DNA from: Prevotella sp. oral taxon 475
GTDB taxonomy: Bacteria > Bacteroidota > Bacteroidia > Bacteroidales > Bacteroidaceae
Length of the DNA: 64,000 nt
Direction of reading: 5' to 3'
Assembly (NCBI RefSeq): GCF_018127805.1
Contig: NZ_CP072334.1
Coordinates: 124,001 to 188,000, forward strand
Below, piece after piece: positions 52,960-61,637 of this stretch. The notes under the pieces were generated by a model, which was not told the origin of the DNA, did no database searches, and saw nothing but the letters and a program-made list of their open reading frames with translations. The position numbers were made by a program, and so were the translations under genes. Position 1 is the stretch's first letter. Each line of letters starts with the position of its first letter.

Positions 52960-54513
52960 TCACTTCTTTCCTTTCTTCATCTTCTTGTCTATCTTTTCCC
53001 AATATTTCTTGCCTCGGGCCTTGAGCTGTTGGGTAAAGGCCTGGGCTTCTTGCAGCGTTTGGGCCTCGTCGGCAGGCGATGCATAGGCATGATGGAAGCC
53101 TTTCACCTCGTTCCAATGACCTCTGGTGAAATCGGGAACCTCTACCGGCAGGTTGCCATGGTCCATAGAGAGAGCTCCCAGCTCGGCCAAGCAGCACCAT
53201 TCGGCCAGGTCGTAGACGTCCATATCCAGCGGCAGACCGTTCTGAAGGCAATAAACCAACCGACTGTCCATGATGAAATCCATACCGCCATGTCCGCCTA
53301 CTTCTTTGGCTTCCTCGCCGTATTTCTTCACGATCGGACTCGTATACCGTTCCACCAATGCCTTGCTGTCGGCACCCGACAAGTAGCTGTGACCCGACAG
53401 GTCGTCGTTAGAGGGCTGCACGCCCGCCTCTTTCATCTCTTTGGCCGAGAGGGCGTAACCCTCGATGGGATATTTGTTGGCAAAACCCTTGGTTCCCGTG
53501 AGTTGATACATACGGTTGTAGGGTTGCGGTGTCATCACGTTGTGGCGTATTTCGAGCACTTTCCCCTGTTCGGTGCGGATGAGCGTAGTGGTTTGGTCGC
53601 CGTTTTTGAAGTCGCTACAGGGTTCTCCGCTGAATTTTTCTACCAGTTTTCGTCCGTTGAACGACTTTGTGTCCATGGCCACCAGCGTGCGCATGCGGTC
53701 GCCGCGATGAATGTTGAGCACCTGAGCGATGGGCCCCAGTCCGTGCGTGGCATAAACATCGCCACGGAAATCTTTATTGTAGCGCAATCGCCAACCCAAT
53801 TTGTCGTTGGCATCCTTCTTCCAATAGTGAGCCCAAAAGGGTGAAAGCTCGTGGCAGTAGGCCCCTTGTGCATAGATCACATCGCCGAAAAGACCCTTTT
53901 GGGCCATGTAGAGCGAGTTGAGTTCGAAGAAGTCGTAGCAACAATTTTCCAAAATCATGCAGTGCAAACGCTTCTCTTCGGCCAGATTAATGAGTGTCCA
54001 AATCTCGTTCATGTTCATGGCCGAGGGCACTTCGATGGCCACATGCTTGCCTTGTTGCAAGGCTTCTTGGGCCACGAGGAAGTGATGTATCCAGTCGGTA
54101 GCGATATATACGAGGTCGATGTCGGGGCGTTTGCACAGCTCTTTATAGCCTTCTTCGCCGCTGTAGACATCGGCTGCGGGCATATCCGCCTTCCGAAGGA
54201 ACTTTTGGCAGGCTTCTGCGCGCTGCTTTTCATAGTCGCACAGGGCCTTGATCTCAATGCCCGGGATGTGTGTCCAGCGTTCTACGGCTCCGGGGCCTCG
54301 CATTCCTAAGCCCACAAAGGCCACTCTCACCACTTTGAGCTTGGGAGTTGTGAGGCCGATGGCCGACTGCTGCCCTGCCTTTCGCTGGGGAACTTCGGTC
54401 ACGAGGGTACCGTTGACGTTTTTGTAGGGCCAGTTGAACTGGGCTTTTACAGCTTGCGGAGCGATGAGCAGAACCGCAAGTGTTAGTTTGAGAAACAGTT
54501 GTTGACGTTTCAT
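52960..54513 (-). CDS. Secreted Gfo/Idh/MocA-fold protein, GH109-like
   Basis: 517 residues with signal peptide MKRQQLFLKLTLAVLLIAPQ...AVKAQ. NAD site VRVAFVGLGMRGPGAVERW, then the GH109 landmarks MILENCCYDFFEL, DVYATHGLGPIAQ, GGHGGMDFIMDSR, PLDMDVYDLAEWC and VPDFTRGHWN. GH109 enzymes cleave alpha-N-acetylgalactosaminides by an NAD-dependent redox mechanism; members act on host mucin or blood-group A type glycans. The basic tail ends in KKMKKGKK. It is a paralogue of the gene at 37775-39085. A weak -7 (TACCTTTA on the minus strand, 54722-54729) lies upstream. Confidence 0.9.
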   Translation of the reverse strand: MKRQQLFLKLTLAVLLIAPQAVKAQFNWPYKNVNGTLVTEVPQRKAGQQSAIGLTTPKLKVVRVAFVGLGMRGPGAVERWTHIPGIEIKALCDYEKQRAEACQKFLRKADMPAADVYSGEEGYKELCKRPDIDLVYIATDWIHHFLVAQEALQQGKHVAIEVPSAMNMNEIWTLINLAEEKRLHCMILENCCYDFFELNSLYMAQKGLFGDVIYAQGAYCHELSPFWAHYWKKDANDKLGWRLRYNKDFRGDVYATHGLGPIAQVLNIHRGDRMRTLVAMDTKSFNGRKLVEKFSGEPCSDFKNGDQTTTLIRTEQGKVLEIRHNVMTPQPYNRMYQLTGTKGFANKYPIEGYALSAKEMKEAGVQPSNDDLSGHSYLSGADSKALVERYTSPIVKKYGEEAKEVGGHGGMDFIMDSRLVYCLQNGLPLDMDVYDLAEWCCLAELGALSMDHGNLPVEVPDFTRGHWNEVKGFHHAYASPADEAQTLQEAQAFTQQLKARGKKYWEKIDKKMKKGKK

Positions 54514-54903
54514 GTGAGTGAAGTTGATGGGTTGTAAGTTATTAGTTATTACGTTCTTTTTCGCTGTCTGTCAGTCATCGAGTCTGTCATTGGCGGGTGT
54601 AAGCGGTTCTTTTTGTGTTCTGCGGCAGGCAGTGGGCTGTTTCACCGCTTTGCATAGCCACGGCCCTATCTTGTTTCTGCCCTGCCCAACAACAGAGACC
54701 GGCGTTTTCTTCATGAGCAAGTAAAGGTATACATTAACTGATATTCGGAGCAACAAAGCCAGATCGATTTAATAAAAAAAAACAATCGTTGGCGGATTTT
54801 TATCGTTTCATAAAGTCTTTCATCCGCTTATTGTTTCTCTCTCAAGAGCCCGAAGAAAGAGCTTGATAACTTCCTGATCAACAGCGGCTTGCAAATCTCA
54901 TTT

Positions 54904-54985
54904 CCAAAGCTAAGAAAACGACGTGCAAAAGCTAAGAAAACGCATGGCAAAAGCTAAGAAAATGGATTGTAAAAGCTAAGAGAAT
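54904..54985. repeat. 22-bp register repeat array R7
   Basis: Four units in one orientation (AAAGCTAAGAAAACG type). The GCT cores start at 54909, 54931, 54953 and 54975, exactly 22 bases apart. The array lies in the 709-base gap between the rpmH and GH109-like genes, directly beside a purine-rich tract. Confidence 0.87.
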
Positions 54986-55150
54986 AAGTAGTAAGGAGAG
55001 GAGGAGTAAGTAGTAAGGAGGGAGGTAGTAAGAAGTAAGGAGGAAAGAAGTAAGATGTAAGGAGGGGAGTTGGAAGAGGAGAAGGAGTAAGTAATCAAGT
55101 GAAAAGAAGCAAGGAAGAAGGGATAAAGAGGGAAGAAGAAGGGTGCAAAA
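54986..55150. repeat. Low-complexity AGTAAGGAG tract
   Basis: About 165 bases of degenerate AGTAAGGAG units, almost pure purine plus T on the plus strand, starting where array R7 ends. It is the longest of three such tracts in the window and has no coding signal. Confidence 0.7.
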
Positions 55151-55154
55151 AAGG

Positions 55155-55196
55155 GAAGAGGGTATGTCAAAACCGGTGTTTTGGCATACCCTCTTC
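55155..55196 (-). terminator. Terminator of rpmH
   Basis: A 19-bp stem GAAGAGGGTATGTCAAAAC/GTTTTGGCATACCCTCTTC with one T-G wobble and a CGGT loop, 27 bases downstream of the rpmH stop. Confidence 0.82.
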
Positions 55197-55222
55197 TCGC
55201 TTTGTAGGTGTCGTTCTACGAC

Positions 55223-55378
55223 TTATTTTCCGTGATGCTCGTCGGAAACGGTGAGTTTTTTGCGACCGCGTGCACGGCGCGAAGCCAATACGCGACGACC
55301 ATTCTTGGTTGCCATTCTCTCACGGAAGCCGTGTTTGTTAACCCTTCTACGGTTGTGGGGCTGAAATGTTCTTTTCAT
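55223..55378 (-). CDS. rpmH: Ribosomal protein bL34
   Basis: 51 residues, too short for most gene screens. [20 protein letters not shown], then [20 protein letters not shown] and a short tail ending DEHHGK: the typical L34 basic helix-turn-helix in the large ribosomal subunit. The first 45 residues match the family almost throughout. It has a well-formed promoter at 55418-55449 and its own terminator. No rnpA or dnaA gene is next to it, as is usual in Bacteroidota. Confidence 0.97.
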   Translation of the reverse strand: MKRTFQPHNRRRVNKHGFRERMATKNGRRVLASRRARGRKKLTVSDEHHGK

Positions 55379-55417
55379 TGCTTTATCTTTTTATTGTTAT
55401 ATTCACGCTTTGGGCTG

Positions 55418-55449
55418 CAAAAGTACGCATTTCTTTTCAAACAACCAAA
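55418..55449 (-). promoter_or_regulatory. Promoter of rpmH
   Basis: The minus strand reads TTTG, 20 bases, TACTTTTG. The leader to the ATG is about 35 bases. Confidence 0.65.
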
Positions 55450-55512
55450 TGTCTTCCTTACAATTCCGCGCGCGCGGATGGTTTTCGATGGTGGCCGATG
55501 ACGGGGAAGAAA

Positions 55513-57060
55513 TCAGTTGAACACACCTAAGGAGAGTCCGAAAACGCGATTGTGGAGATGGTTGTGGGTGGTGAGATAGGAGGCGTAGGCGCGGAGGAAG
55601 AAGGTGGAACGCACTTTTTTGATGACGAGTGGGAAGTGATAGGTGGCCTGGATACGGCCGCGAAAGAGGTTGGCACGATAGAAATCGAGATCGGGCAGGA
55701 GAATGTTTTGGGCGTATTCGCCAGTGGGGTTGGCCAGCAACTGAGAGACTTGGGTGGAGAATTGGAACCCGGCGAGGGCGTCGACCCAAAGCCGACGATT
55801 GCGCAAAAACGACCATCCGCCTTCGGCTTGGAGGCTGAGGGAGGAGTGAATGAGTTCCGACTCGTTGAGCAGATGTTTGTTATCCGTGCGGTGGAAACGG
55901 GCTTGCGCGCCGGCATAACCCTGGAACGTGCGGCCTGTGGGGGCGAAATTGGCACGGTAGTGCAGGTCGAGGTCGAGGAGCATCACCTGGTAGCGTTTCT
56001 TGAAGGTGAGGATTCGGTCGTAGCGATAGGAAGTGAAACCGCGCAGAGGGTCGGTCTCCTGGACGAGCATCTGTCGATATTCGTCGGCATAGGCTTGGGT
56101 GTATTGCGCCCGAGCGTCCAACTGATGGAGGGTGTGAGCTGTCTGAAGGCGGTTCTGTGAGTGCAAGGCGTAGCGGTAGGCGACGTATTTTCCGGGTTCG
56201 TATCGGTAGGTGCCATAGACGTTTTCGGTGCTACGGGCGATGCTGACGGCGGTGAGACTGTAGAGGTTTTCTGCTTGAAGGGCGTAGGAGAGTTCGGTGC
56301 CGAACTCGTGACTCACCCATTCGCGGTTGAAGCTACTAAAGCCACCGGTGGTTCCTGAGACGTTTTCCAAACCCGCCATGAGGTAGTATTTCATCGTGGC
56401 ATCGGTCTGAACGGTTTTGATATTGGCGATTTTCTCTTTGCGTCGGTTGTAGAAGGCTGCCAGTCCGAGCCTGTTTTTGCCGAGAGAATAGAGGATGGCG
56501 GGGGTGAGTTGATACTGCAAAAGCTGACTGCGGGAGCGGGGATCGCGCAGCCGACTGAGGTCGCCGAGTTCGTAGTCGAGCGTGAATCCGTAGCGCAACG
56601 GTCCGATCGGGAGGGTTGCCACGGCAGCTTTCAGACGGATGTCTTGCTGGTCGTAGCGACCTTTGATGGAGCTTCCCGAGAAGAAGGGGTTGCTGTCGTA
56701 GCTGCGAAGCACGTCACTCCAGGCGCGATCTTTGATGCGGGCGGTGTTGAAGTGGAAGCTACCGTAGGCGTAAAGTCGGCTGCCGATGTGCTGATAGCGT
56801 TCGGTGAAGAAAGCCAATCGATTGCCCTGGCTGCCTTCTTGGACGCGATGGAAATTGCCGGAGCAATGACTCAGGTCGAAGAAAGACTGTCCGCGGTTGG
56901 ACATAGAATCTGCCGTGAGCCCTGCGGCATTGAGGGTGTTGTGCCAAAGTTGCCGAACATCGTCGAGGCGATAGCTGCCTTCGGTGGGCAGATTGGGTTG
57001 CGCCAACAGGGCGGAGGAGGTGCCAAGGAGGGCAAAGAGGAGAAGAAATTTAGAGGTCAT
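55513..57060 (-). CDS. DUF6850-type outer-membrane beta-barrel protein
   Basis: 515 residues with signal peptide MTSKFLLLFALLGTSSALLA. The rest is rich in alternating aromatic/polar strands (YGFTLDYELGDLSRL, VAYRYALHSQNRLQ, FQGYAGAQARFHR) and ends in LSLGVFN, as expected of an outer-membrane barrel. The position after a TonB receptor and a DUF4876 lipoprotein gene is the standard setting of this uncharacterised family. Its start overlaps the DUF4876 gene by 11 bases. Function is unknown. Confidence 0.85.
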   Translation of the reverse strand: MTSKFLLLFALLGTSSALLAQPNLPTEGSYRLDDVRQLWHNTLNAAGLTADSMSNRGQSFFDLSHCSGNFHRVQEGSQGNRLAFFTERYQHIGSRLYAYGSFHFNTARIKDRAWSDVLRSYDSNPFFSGSSIKGRYDQQDIRLKAAVATLPIGPLRYGFTLDYELGDLSRLRDPRSRSQLLQYQLTPAILYSLGKNRLGLAAFYNRRKEKIANIKTVQTDATMKYYLMAGLENVSGTTGGFSSFNREWVSHEFGTELSYALQAENLYSLTAVSIARSTENVYGTYRYEPGKYVAYRYALHSQNRLQTAHTLHQLDARAQYTQAYADEYRQMLVQETDPLRGFTSYRYDRILTFKKRYQVMLLDLDLHYRANFAPTGRTFQGYAGAQARFHRTDNKHLLNESELIHSSLSLQAEGGWSFLRNRRLWVDALAGFQFSTQVSQLLANPTGEYAQNILLPDLDFYRANLFRGRIQATYHFPLVIKKVRSTFFLRAYASYLTTHNHLHNRVFGLSLGVFN

Positions 57061-58285
57061 AGCGGCGAATTTTGAAGGTGTTGCCCGTCTTGAAGTCGTT
57101 GCGACTGTTGTTGGTGTCTTGCAGAAGAGGGCGTCCGTTGACGGTGCGGGCCACTTTCCGGCAGATGACCTCGCCCGTTCCGCCGCTCAGACTCTCGGAG
57201 TGGGTGTAGCCTGCGTCGATGTTTGGATAGAGGCGTTTGGTGGAAACGTCTGCGCCGGTGGGCTTATTCTTGAGCAGATCGACGCCGTCGAGGATGTATC
57301 GGACGGGTAGGAGCATCCACTGCATTCCCGAAGTCTTGCCATATTGGTACACTTTCGTCCACTTCGATACATCTTCCGAGGTGCGGAAAATCACGACTCC
57401 GCAGGGCCCACCCTGAACAAGATTCATTTGAGAGATGCCCGGAAGCGAGGTATAAACCAACTCGAGGGCCGGCGTGGAAGGATTGTTTTGAGCTCCGGCT
57501 TTACGGTCTTTGGCTTCGAAATCGGCCTGGGTGAGGTCGTTTTCGTAAGTGCTGGCCAGCGAGTGGTTCACGGCACTGTTGACTAAGAGCACCGTTCCGC
57601 CGGGCTGAACCTTTACGGGCGTACTCGTAGGGATGCGAAACACTTGTTTGGCCACGACAACAGAGTCGGCATATTGTTCGTGAAGGCGGTCTAAAGTCCA
57701 GGCTTGGGTGCTGCCGCTTTCGAGGAGAGCGAGGTAGAGTCCGGCTACATCGACGGTGCTATCCGACTGATTGTAGAGCTCTACGTACTTTCCTGCCTGG
57801 TAGGCACGGTTGTTTTTGTCTTTCGAACCCGAGTGATACACCTTTCCAATCACAATATCTCGATTGGCCGAAACGTGAGTTGGCAGACTGACAGCGGTGT
57901 TTCCCTCCACCTTTTGATGAGTGAGACTGCCTGAGACTGTGTAGCTTTGGGCCACGTTAGGGTCGCCGGTGTAGGCAGTATAATCGGTTTGGTTCACCGT
58001 CCAGGAAGCAGAAAGGGTGTAGATGTCGGGCACCAGCCCCTCGAACACGGCTCGACCGTCGGCATTAGAGAGAACCGTCAGCGGGCGTTCGCCACCGGTG
58101 AGCGTGACGGGCTGCCCGCTAATGGGTCCGCCGTTGATAAATTCGGTGGGGCGAACAAGCTGCACTTCCAGTCGGGCTGGTTGCGTTGCGTCGTCGTAGT
58201 TGATGCAGTTGGCGAACAGAAATGCCGTTGCTGCGAAGGCGACAGAGGCGCAAGCGTATCGTTGAAATATTCTTTTTAAAAACAT
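57050..58285 (-). CDS. DUF4876 surface lipoprotein
   Basis: 411 residues. A lipoprotein signal ends at FLFANC. A small immunoglobulin/CNA-B-like domain (about 35-130) has VTLTGGERPLTVLSNADG and VFEGLVPDIYTLS. A lamin-tail-like domain follows (VIGKVYHSGSKDKNNRAY, KYVELYNQSDSTVDVAGLYL). This matches DUF4876 proteins, which accompany TonB receptors and are presumed to capture the ligand at the surface. Substrate is unknown. It is 49 bases downstream of the receptor gene. Confidence 0.87.
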   Translation of the reverse strand: MFLKRIFQRYACASVAFAATAFLFANCINYDDATQPARLEVQLVRPTEFINGGPISGQPVTLTGGERPLTVLSNADGRAVFEGLVPDIYTLSASWTVNQTDYTAYTGDPNVAQSYTVSGSLTHQKVEGNTAVSLPTHVSANRDIVIGKVYHSGSKDKNNRAYQAGKYVELYNQSDSTVDVAGLYLALLESGSTQAWTLDRLHEQYADSVVVAKQVFRIPTSTPVKVQPGGTVLLVNSAVNHSLASTYENDLTQADFEAKDRKAGAQNNPSTPALELVYTSLPGISQMNLVQGGPCGVVIFRTSEDVSKWTKVYQYGKTSGMQWMLLPVRYILDGVDLLKNKPTGADVSTKRLYPNIDAGYTHSESLSGGTGEVICRKVARTVNGRPLLQDTNNSRNDFKTGNTFKIRRYDL

Positions 58286-58334
58286 ATTTTTTCTTTATTA
58301 TATAGATGTGGTTCTGTTATACAAGTGTGTAAGC

Positions 58335-61111
58335 CTACAGTTTGAGATATAATTCGATGCCGTAGCCGAAGGTTCCGGTGTTTCTTTGGCTCAATGTTGC
58401 CGTCTGATCGCTACGCAGGAAAGGCTCGTAGAACATGAGATTGTTGACAAAGAGCGAGAGTCCGCCCAGCTTTCCCAGTTCTTTGGTAAGCCTACCCATC
58501 AGGTTCCACGTGATAGGCGAAGTCGCAGGCTGATTGTCGGAGGTCTTGACGCTAAGATCGGAAATTTTAATGGCATCGCCACTGGCGGGTTTCGTGTCGT
58601 GATACGTGCCATCAAGAGCAATGTATCCGCCGGCCATCGAGGGCGTAATTTCGTGGCGAACGAGGTCGGTGGTGATCCAACCGATGGGTTCGCGGTCGGC
58701 TGTAAAGGAATAACTGTAGTTGTGCCAGATAACTTGCGCTGAGAACGAAGCCACTAATCGCAGGGCAGGAATAGCCGTAACGATGCGCAGGGTGTTGAGG
58801 AAACGGCGGTAACGACTGAAGTCTTTGCCCGAGGGATAAATCACCTTGAAGGGCGAAAAACCGTAGATGGTGTAGGAGGAGGGCAGAAGAGCCGGGCGAG
58901 GAGAGGCAGAATTGAGATCGGTCGACCAGGATTTGCTCTCCGTATAGGCTCCACTCAGTTCCAAAGTCGTGTTGAGTGCGGAGATTCGACCCAGGTCGAG
59001 ACTGAACTCAACGCCCCGATTGAGCGACGAAAGAGTGTTGCCCACCTTGCCCGTGGTGGTCATCACGGTGAAGGTTTGTGCAGGATGAGCAGGGTCGAGC
59101 ATCGTAGCTGCACCGGGAGAGAGGATCAGTCCGCTTCCCGGAGCATAGTAATTGTAGCGGTAGGCGGTGTATTCCGTCACGGGACCAAAGCCGTTGGGCG
59201 TGCGATCTTGATAGGCCAGAAGACTAAGTTGCCGCTGATGAGGTAGACGGAAGTCGAGCCCCAGCTCCACCTTGGTTGTCGTAGCGTTCTTCATCTCGGT
59301 AGATCGCTTCACGTCATACACCTGCGTATGATACACCAACAGCTGTGCAGCGGGGTCGCTGGGGGGCATATAGTTGGCCGAAACGCGGTCGTCGTATTTC
59401 TTATCGGGATAAAGATAAGCCAAGCTCGGCGTCTTAGCGTTGAGTCCGAAACCGCCGCGCAGGTCGAGCCAGGGTGTCAATGAGAACGAAATATTCAGCC
59501 GTGGCGAGAGCGAAGTGGTAGCGATGGCGGAGAATGGCTGTTGAGAAGTGAATCGCAAGCCCAACTGAACACGCAGCCGATGCACCTGATTGAGGTTCCA
59601 ATTGAAGTGGTCTTCCCCGTAGAGAGAGAGCTGATGCAGCGCGGGAATATCGGAGAAGGCTCTCGGCTGTCCGTTCGAATTGGGCGCATAAGGCAGACTT
59701 TCGTCGGCGTTGTAATAGCCTCTGCCGCTGTTCCAGTCGCAGTGATACTCGGCCCCCAGCTTGAAACTCTGTCGTGTCGGCCCGGCTTTCAGATAAAAAG
59801 CATCGCCCACTTTGGCGTAGAAACTTCCCGGTCGGCTCTCGGTGATGCCCGTGGCCAGATACGAAGAGGTTTTCCACGGCACGCTGAAATAGCCCGTCTC
59901 ACGAGCCGTGATGAGAGGAATCAGTCCCGAGGCATTGCCGCGATAGGTCGTGTTTCGTGTGTCAAGACGGTTCAGACTCAGGCCCACGGTGTAGGAAAGG
60001 GTGCGGACCAAAAGGCGGTTGAGCGAGAGCCGGCCGTTGTGGGTCAAGCCGAACGTAAAGTTCCGACTATCGTTTGATGTGCCGTCGTCCACGGCATCGG
60101 GGTCATTACCCGACCAGTCGCGCATTCGCATATAGCGAAGCTTCGTCTCCGTGTGCCACTCCCGAGTGATGTCCAAGCCATAACCCACGCCGAAAGTGTA
60201 ACGATTGTACGAGCGAGTCTTCATCTGCGGGTCGCCCCAAGCCTTGGCATAATCGGCGTTGAGATTGACGATGCCTGCACGTCCCAAGGCAAATCCCTTG
60301 CCCAAAGAGTAGTTCTGCAACTCGGGATTCATCTTAGCGCGGACCATCCAGGGCGTTACACCCGTCTTCGAATGCACCACAACGAGCCCCGAAGTCAGGT
60401 CGCCATACTCGGCAGAGGGGATTCCACGAATTACCTCCACCTGCTCGATGTTGTCGGCCGAGACCTGTCTGAGGTCTGTTCCCACGGCTGCCGTGGAAGA
60501 ATATCCTCCTTGTGTCACCTCTCCGTTGTTCGAGATGGGAACGCCGTCTACGATGATGCTCGAACCAAAAGCACTCGTGCTGTTATACGACAAACTGCGC
60601 AACTGCAACGGCGTGCGCACCGTGAGGTCGGCATTCCCATCAACTGCCCCGGCACCAACTGCATCACATCTGCCAAACTCGTGGCTTGGAGATGGTCGAT
60701 GGCCTGCCGACCGATGATAGAAGCTGTGGAAGCGCCCGCCACGTTCTGCTTGGCCGTCACCACCACTTCCTTCAATGCCAACGACGTGGGCGTGAGTTGT
60801 AGCCGCAGGTCGAGGTCTTTCGTCACCAGCACCTGCGTCTTGAGTTCCTCGAAACCCACATAAGTGGTCTGCAACGTGTAGCTTCCCGCCGGCACGTTCG
60901 CGATGGTTGCCTTTCCGTCTGCATTCGTGGTGGCATACGCTCCCAGCGGTTGCAGTAGGCAATTGCCCATCACGATGGCCTCGTTGCTGCCTTTTTCTAC
61001 CAGCGTGATGTGCACGCTGTATCGCCCTTTGCTGTCGCTTTTCTGGGCATCGATGCCCAAAACAAACGTCAGCGACAGTAGGAGAGCGATAAAAAGTCTT
61101 CTCTTCATCAT
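58335..61111 (-). pseudogene. TonB-dependent receptor with regulatory-like domain, single-base frameshift
   Basis: Two adjacent frames together encode one receptor of about 925 residues. The first (from 61111) has signal peptide MMKRRLFIALLLSLTFVLGI, a carboxypeptidase-regulatory-like domain (GYATTNADGK-type turn, AGSYTLQTTYVGFEELKT) and the start of the plug, ending DVMQLVPGQLMG. The second continues without loss as NADLTVRTPLQLRSLSYNST with plug motifs IIVDGVPISNN and VEVIRGIPSAEYGD and a full barrel to 58335. They join at a GGG run on the coding strand (60636-60638); one added base restores the frame. It is either a recent inactivation or a sequencing error. It heads the DUF4876/DUF6850 operon. 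Confidence 0.87.
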
Positions 61112-61245
61112 CTGAAAAATACTACTTATCGGTGTTTGGTGCTCGTTCGGGAGTCGTCTCCATTTGGCTCCGCATCATCCGTTCTGCCACAAGTCGGCGG
61201 GCCTTTCTCGATGCTCTGTGGGAGGCCATCCGGCAAAGCCTATTC

Positions 61246-61330
61246 CATTCTCTTAGCTTTTGACTTGCATTTTCTTAGCTTTTGGCCTGCCATCTCTTAG
61301 CTTTTGACTTGCGTTTTCTTAGCTTTTGCC
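61246..61330. repeat. 22-bp register repeat array R8
   Basis: Four units of TTTTCTTAGCTTTTG type. The conserved TTA adenines are at 61255, 61277, 61299 and 61321, exactly 22 bases apart. The array lies between the predicted promoter and the start codon of the TonB receptor gene, as R1 does for hcp. Nothing further is recognised in 61470-61637 except a short 8-bp hairpin. Confidence 0.87.
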
Positions 61331-61420
61331 GCACCGGCATATCACTTTACGCCAACAGCCGACGATCACGCTGTTGATGATTTCGAACTTGCACTGATCT
61401 TGTTATCTTGAATACGGTGG

Positions 61421-61467
61421 CAAAGGTAAAGAAAAAGGCCCTCTCGGGCAATACCTATTAGTGGGTA
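61421..61467 (-). promoter_or_regulatory. Predicted promoter and operator of the TonB receptor operon
   Basis: The minus strand reads ATTG, 20 bases, TACCTTTG (-7 at 61421-61428). Directly upstream is the palindrome TACCTATTAGTGGGTA (61452-61467), nearly the same as the one at hcp (2298-2313). The leader would be about 305 bases and include array R8. Confidence 0.55.
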
Positions 61468-61637
61468 AAGTGGTCGTCCGGGGTGTTCCATCACTGCACG
61501 CGTTGCAAAAGAAAGGCCTGCAACGCTTCTCTCGAACTGCTTTCTATGATCAGCGAATTCGGGAGATGTTGGAACGTTTACGGGCTTGTTGATGATCCCG
61601 AACGGGCGTATCGAATCAAGTTAGAAGGAAAGTGTTT

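Noticed and set aside
54976..55170. Leucine/serine-rich 64-codon minus-strand frame
   Set aside because: It is the translation of the AGTAAGGAG low-complexity tract and has no coding character.
60548..60640. Programmed ribosomal frameshift in the TonB receptor gene
   Set aside because: There is no slippery heptamer or following stem-loop at the junction, only a short G run; mutation or sequencing error is simpler.
58335..60962. Complete receptor starting with the residues upstream of NADLTV in the second frame
   Set aside because: The first 130 codons of that frame are a shadow of the true N-terminal frame, which has the signal peptide and plug start.
61500..61526. GCGTTGCA/TGCAACGC hairpin as a terminator of cdaA
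   Set aside because: It is over 100 bases from the stop and has no T-run on the minus strand.
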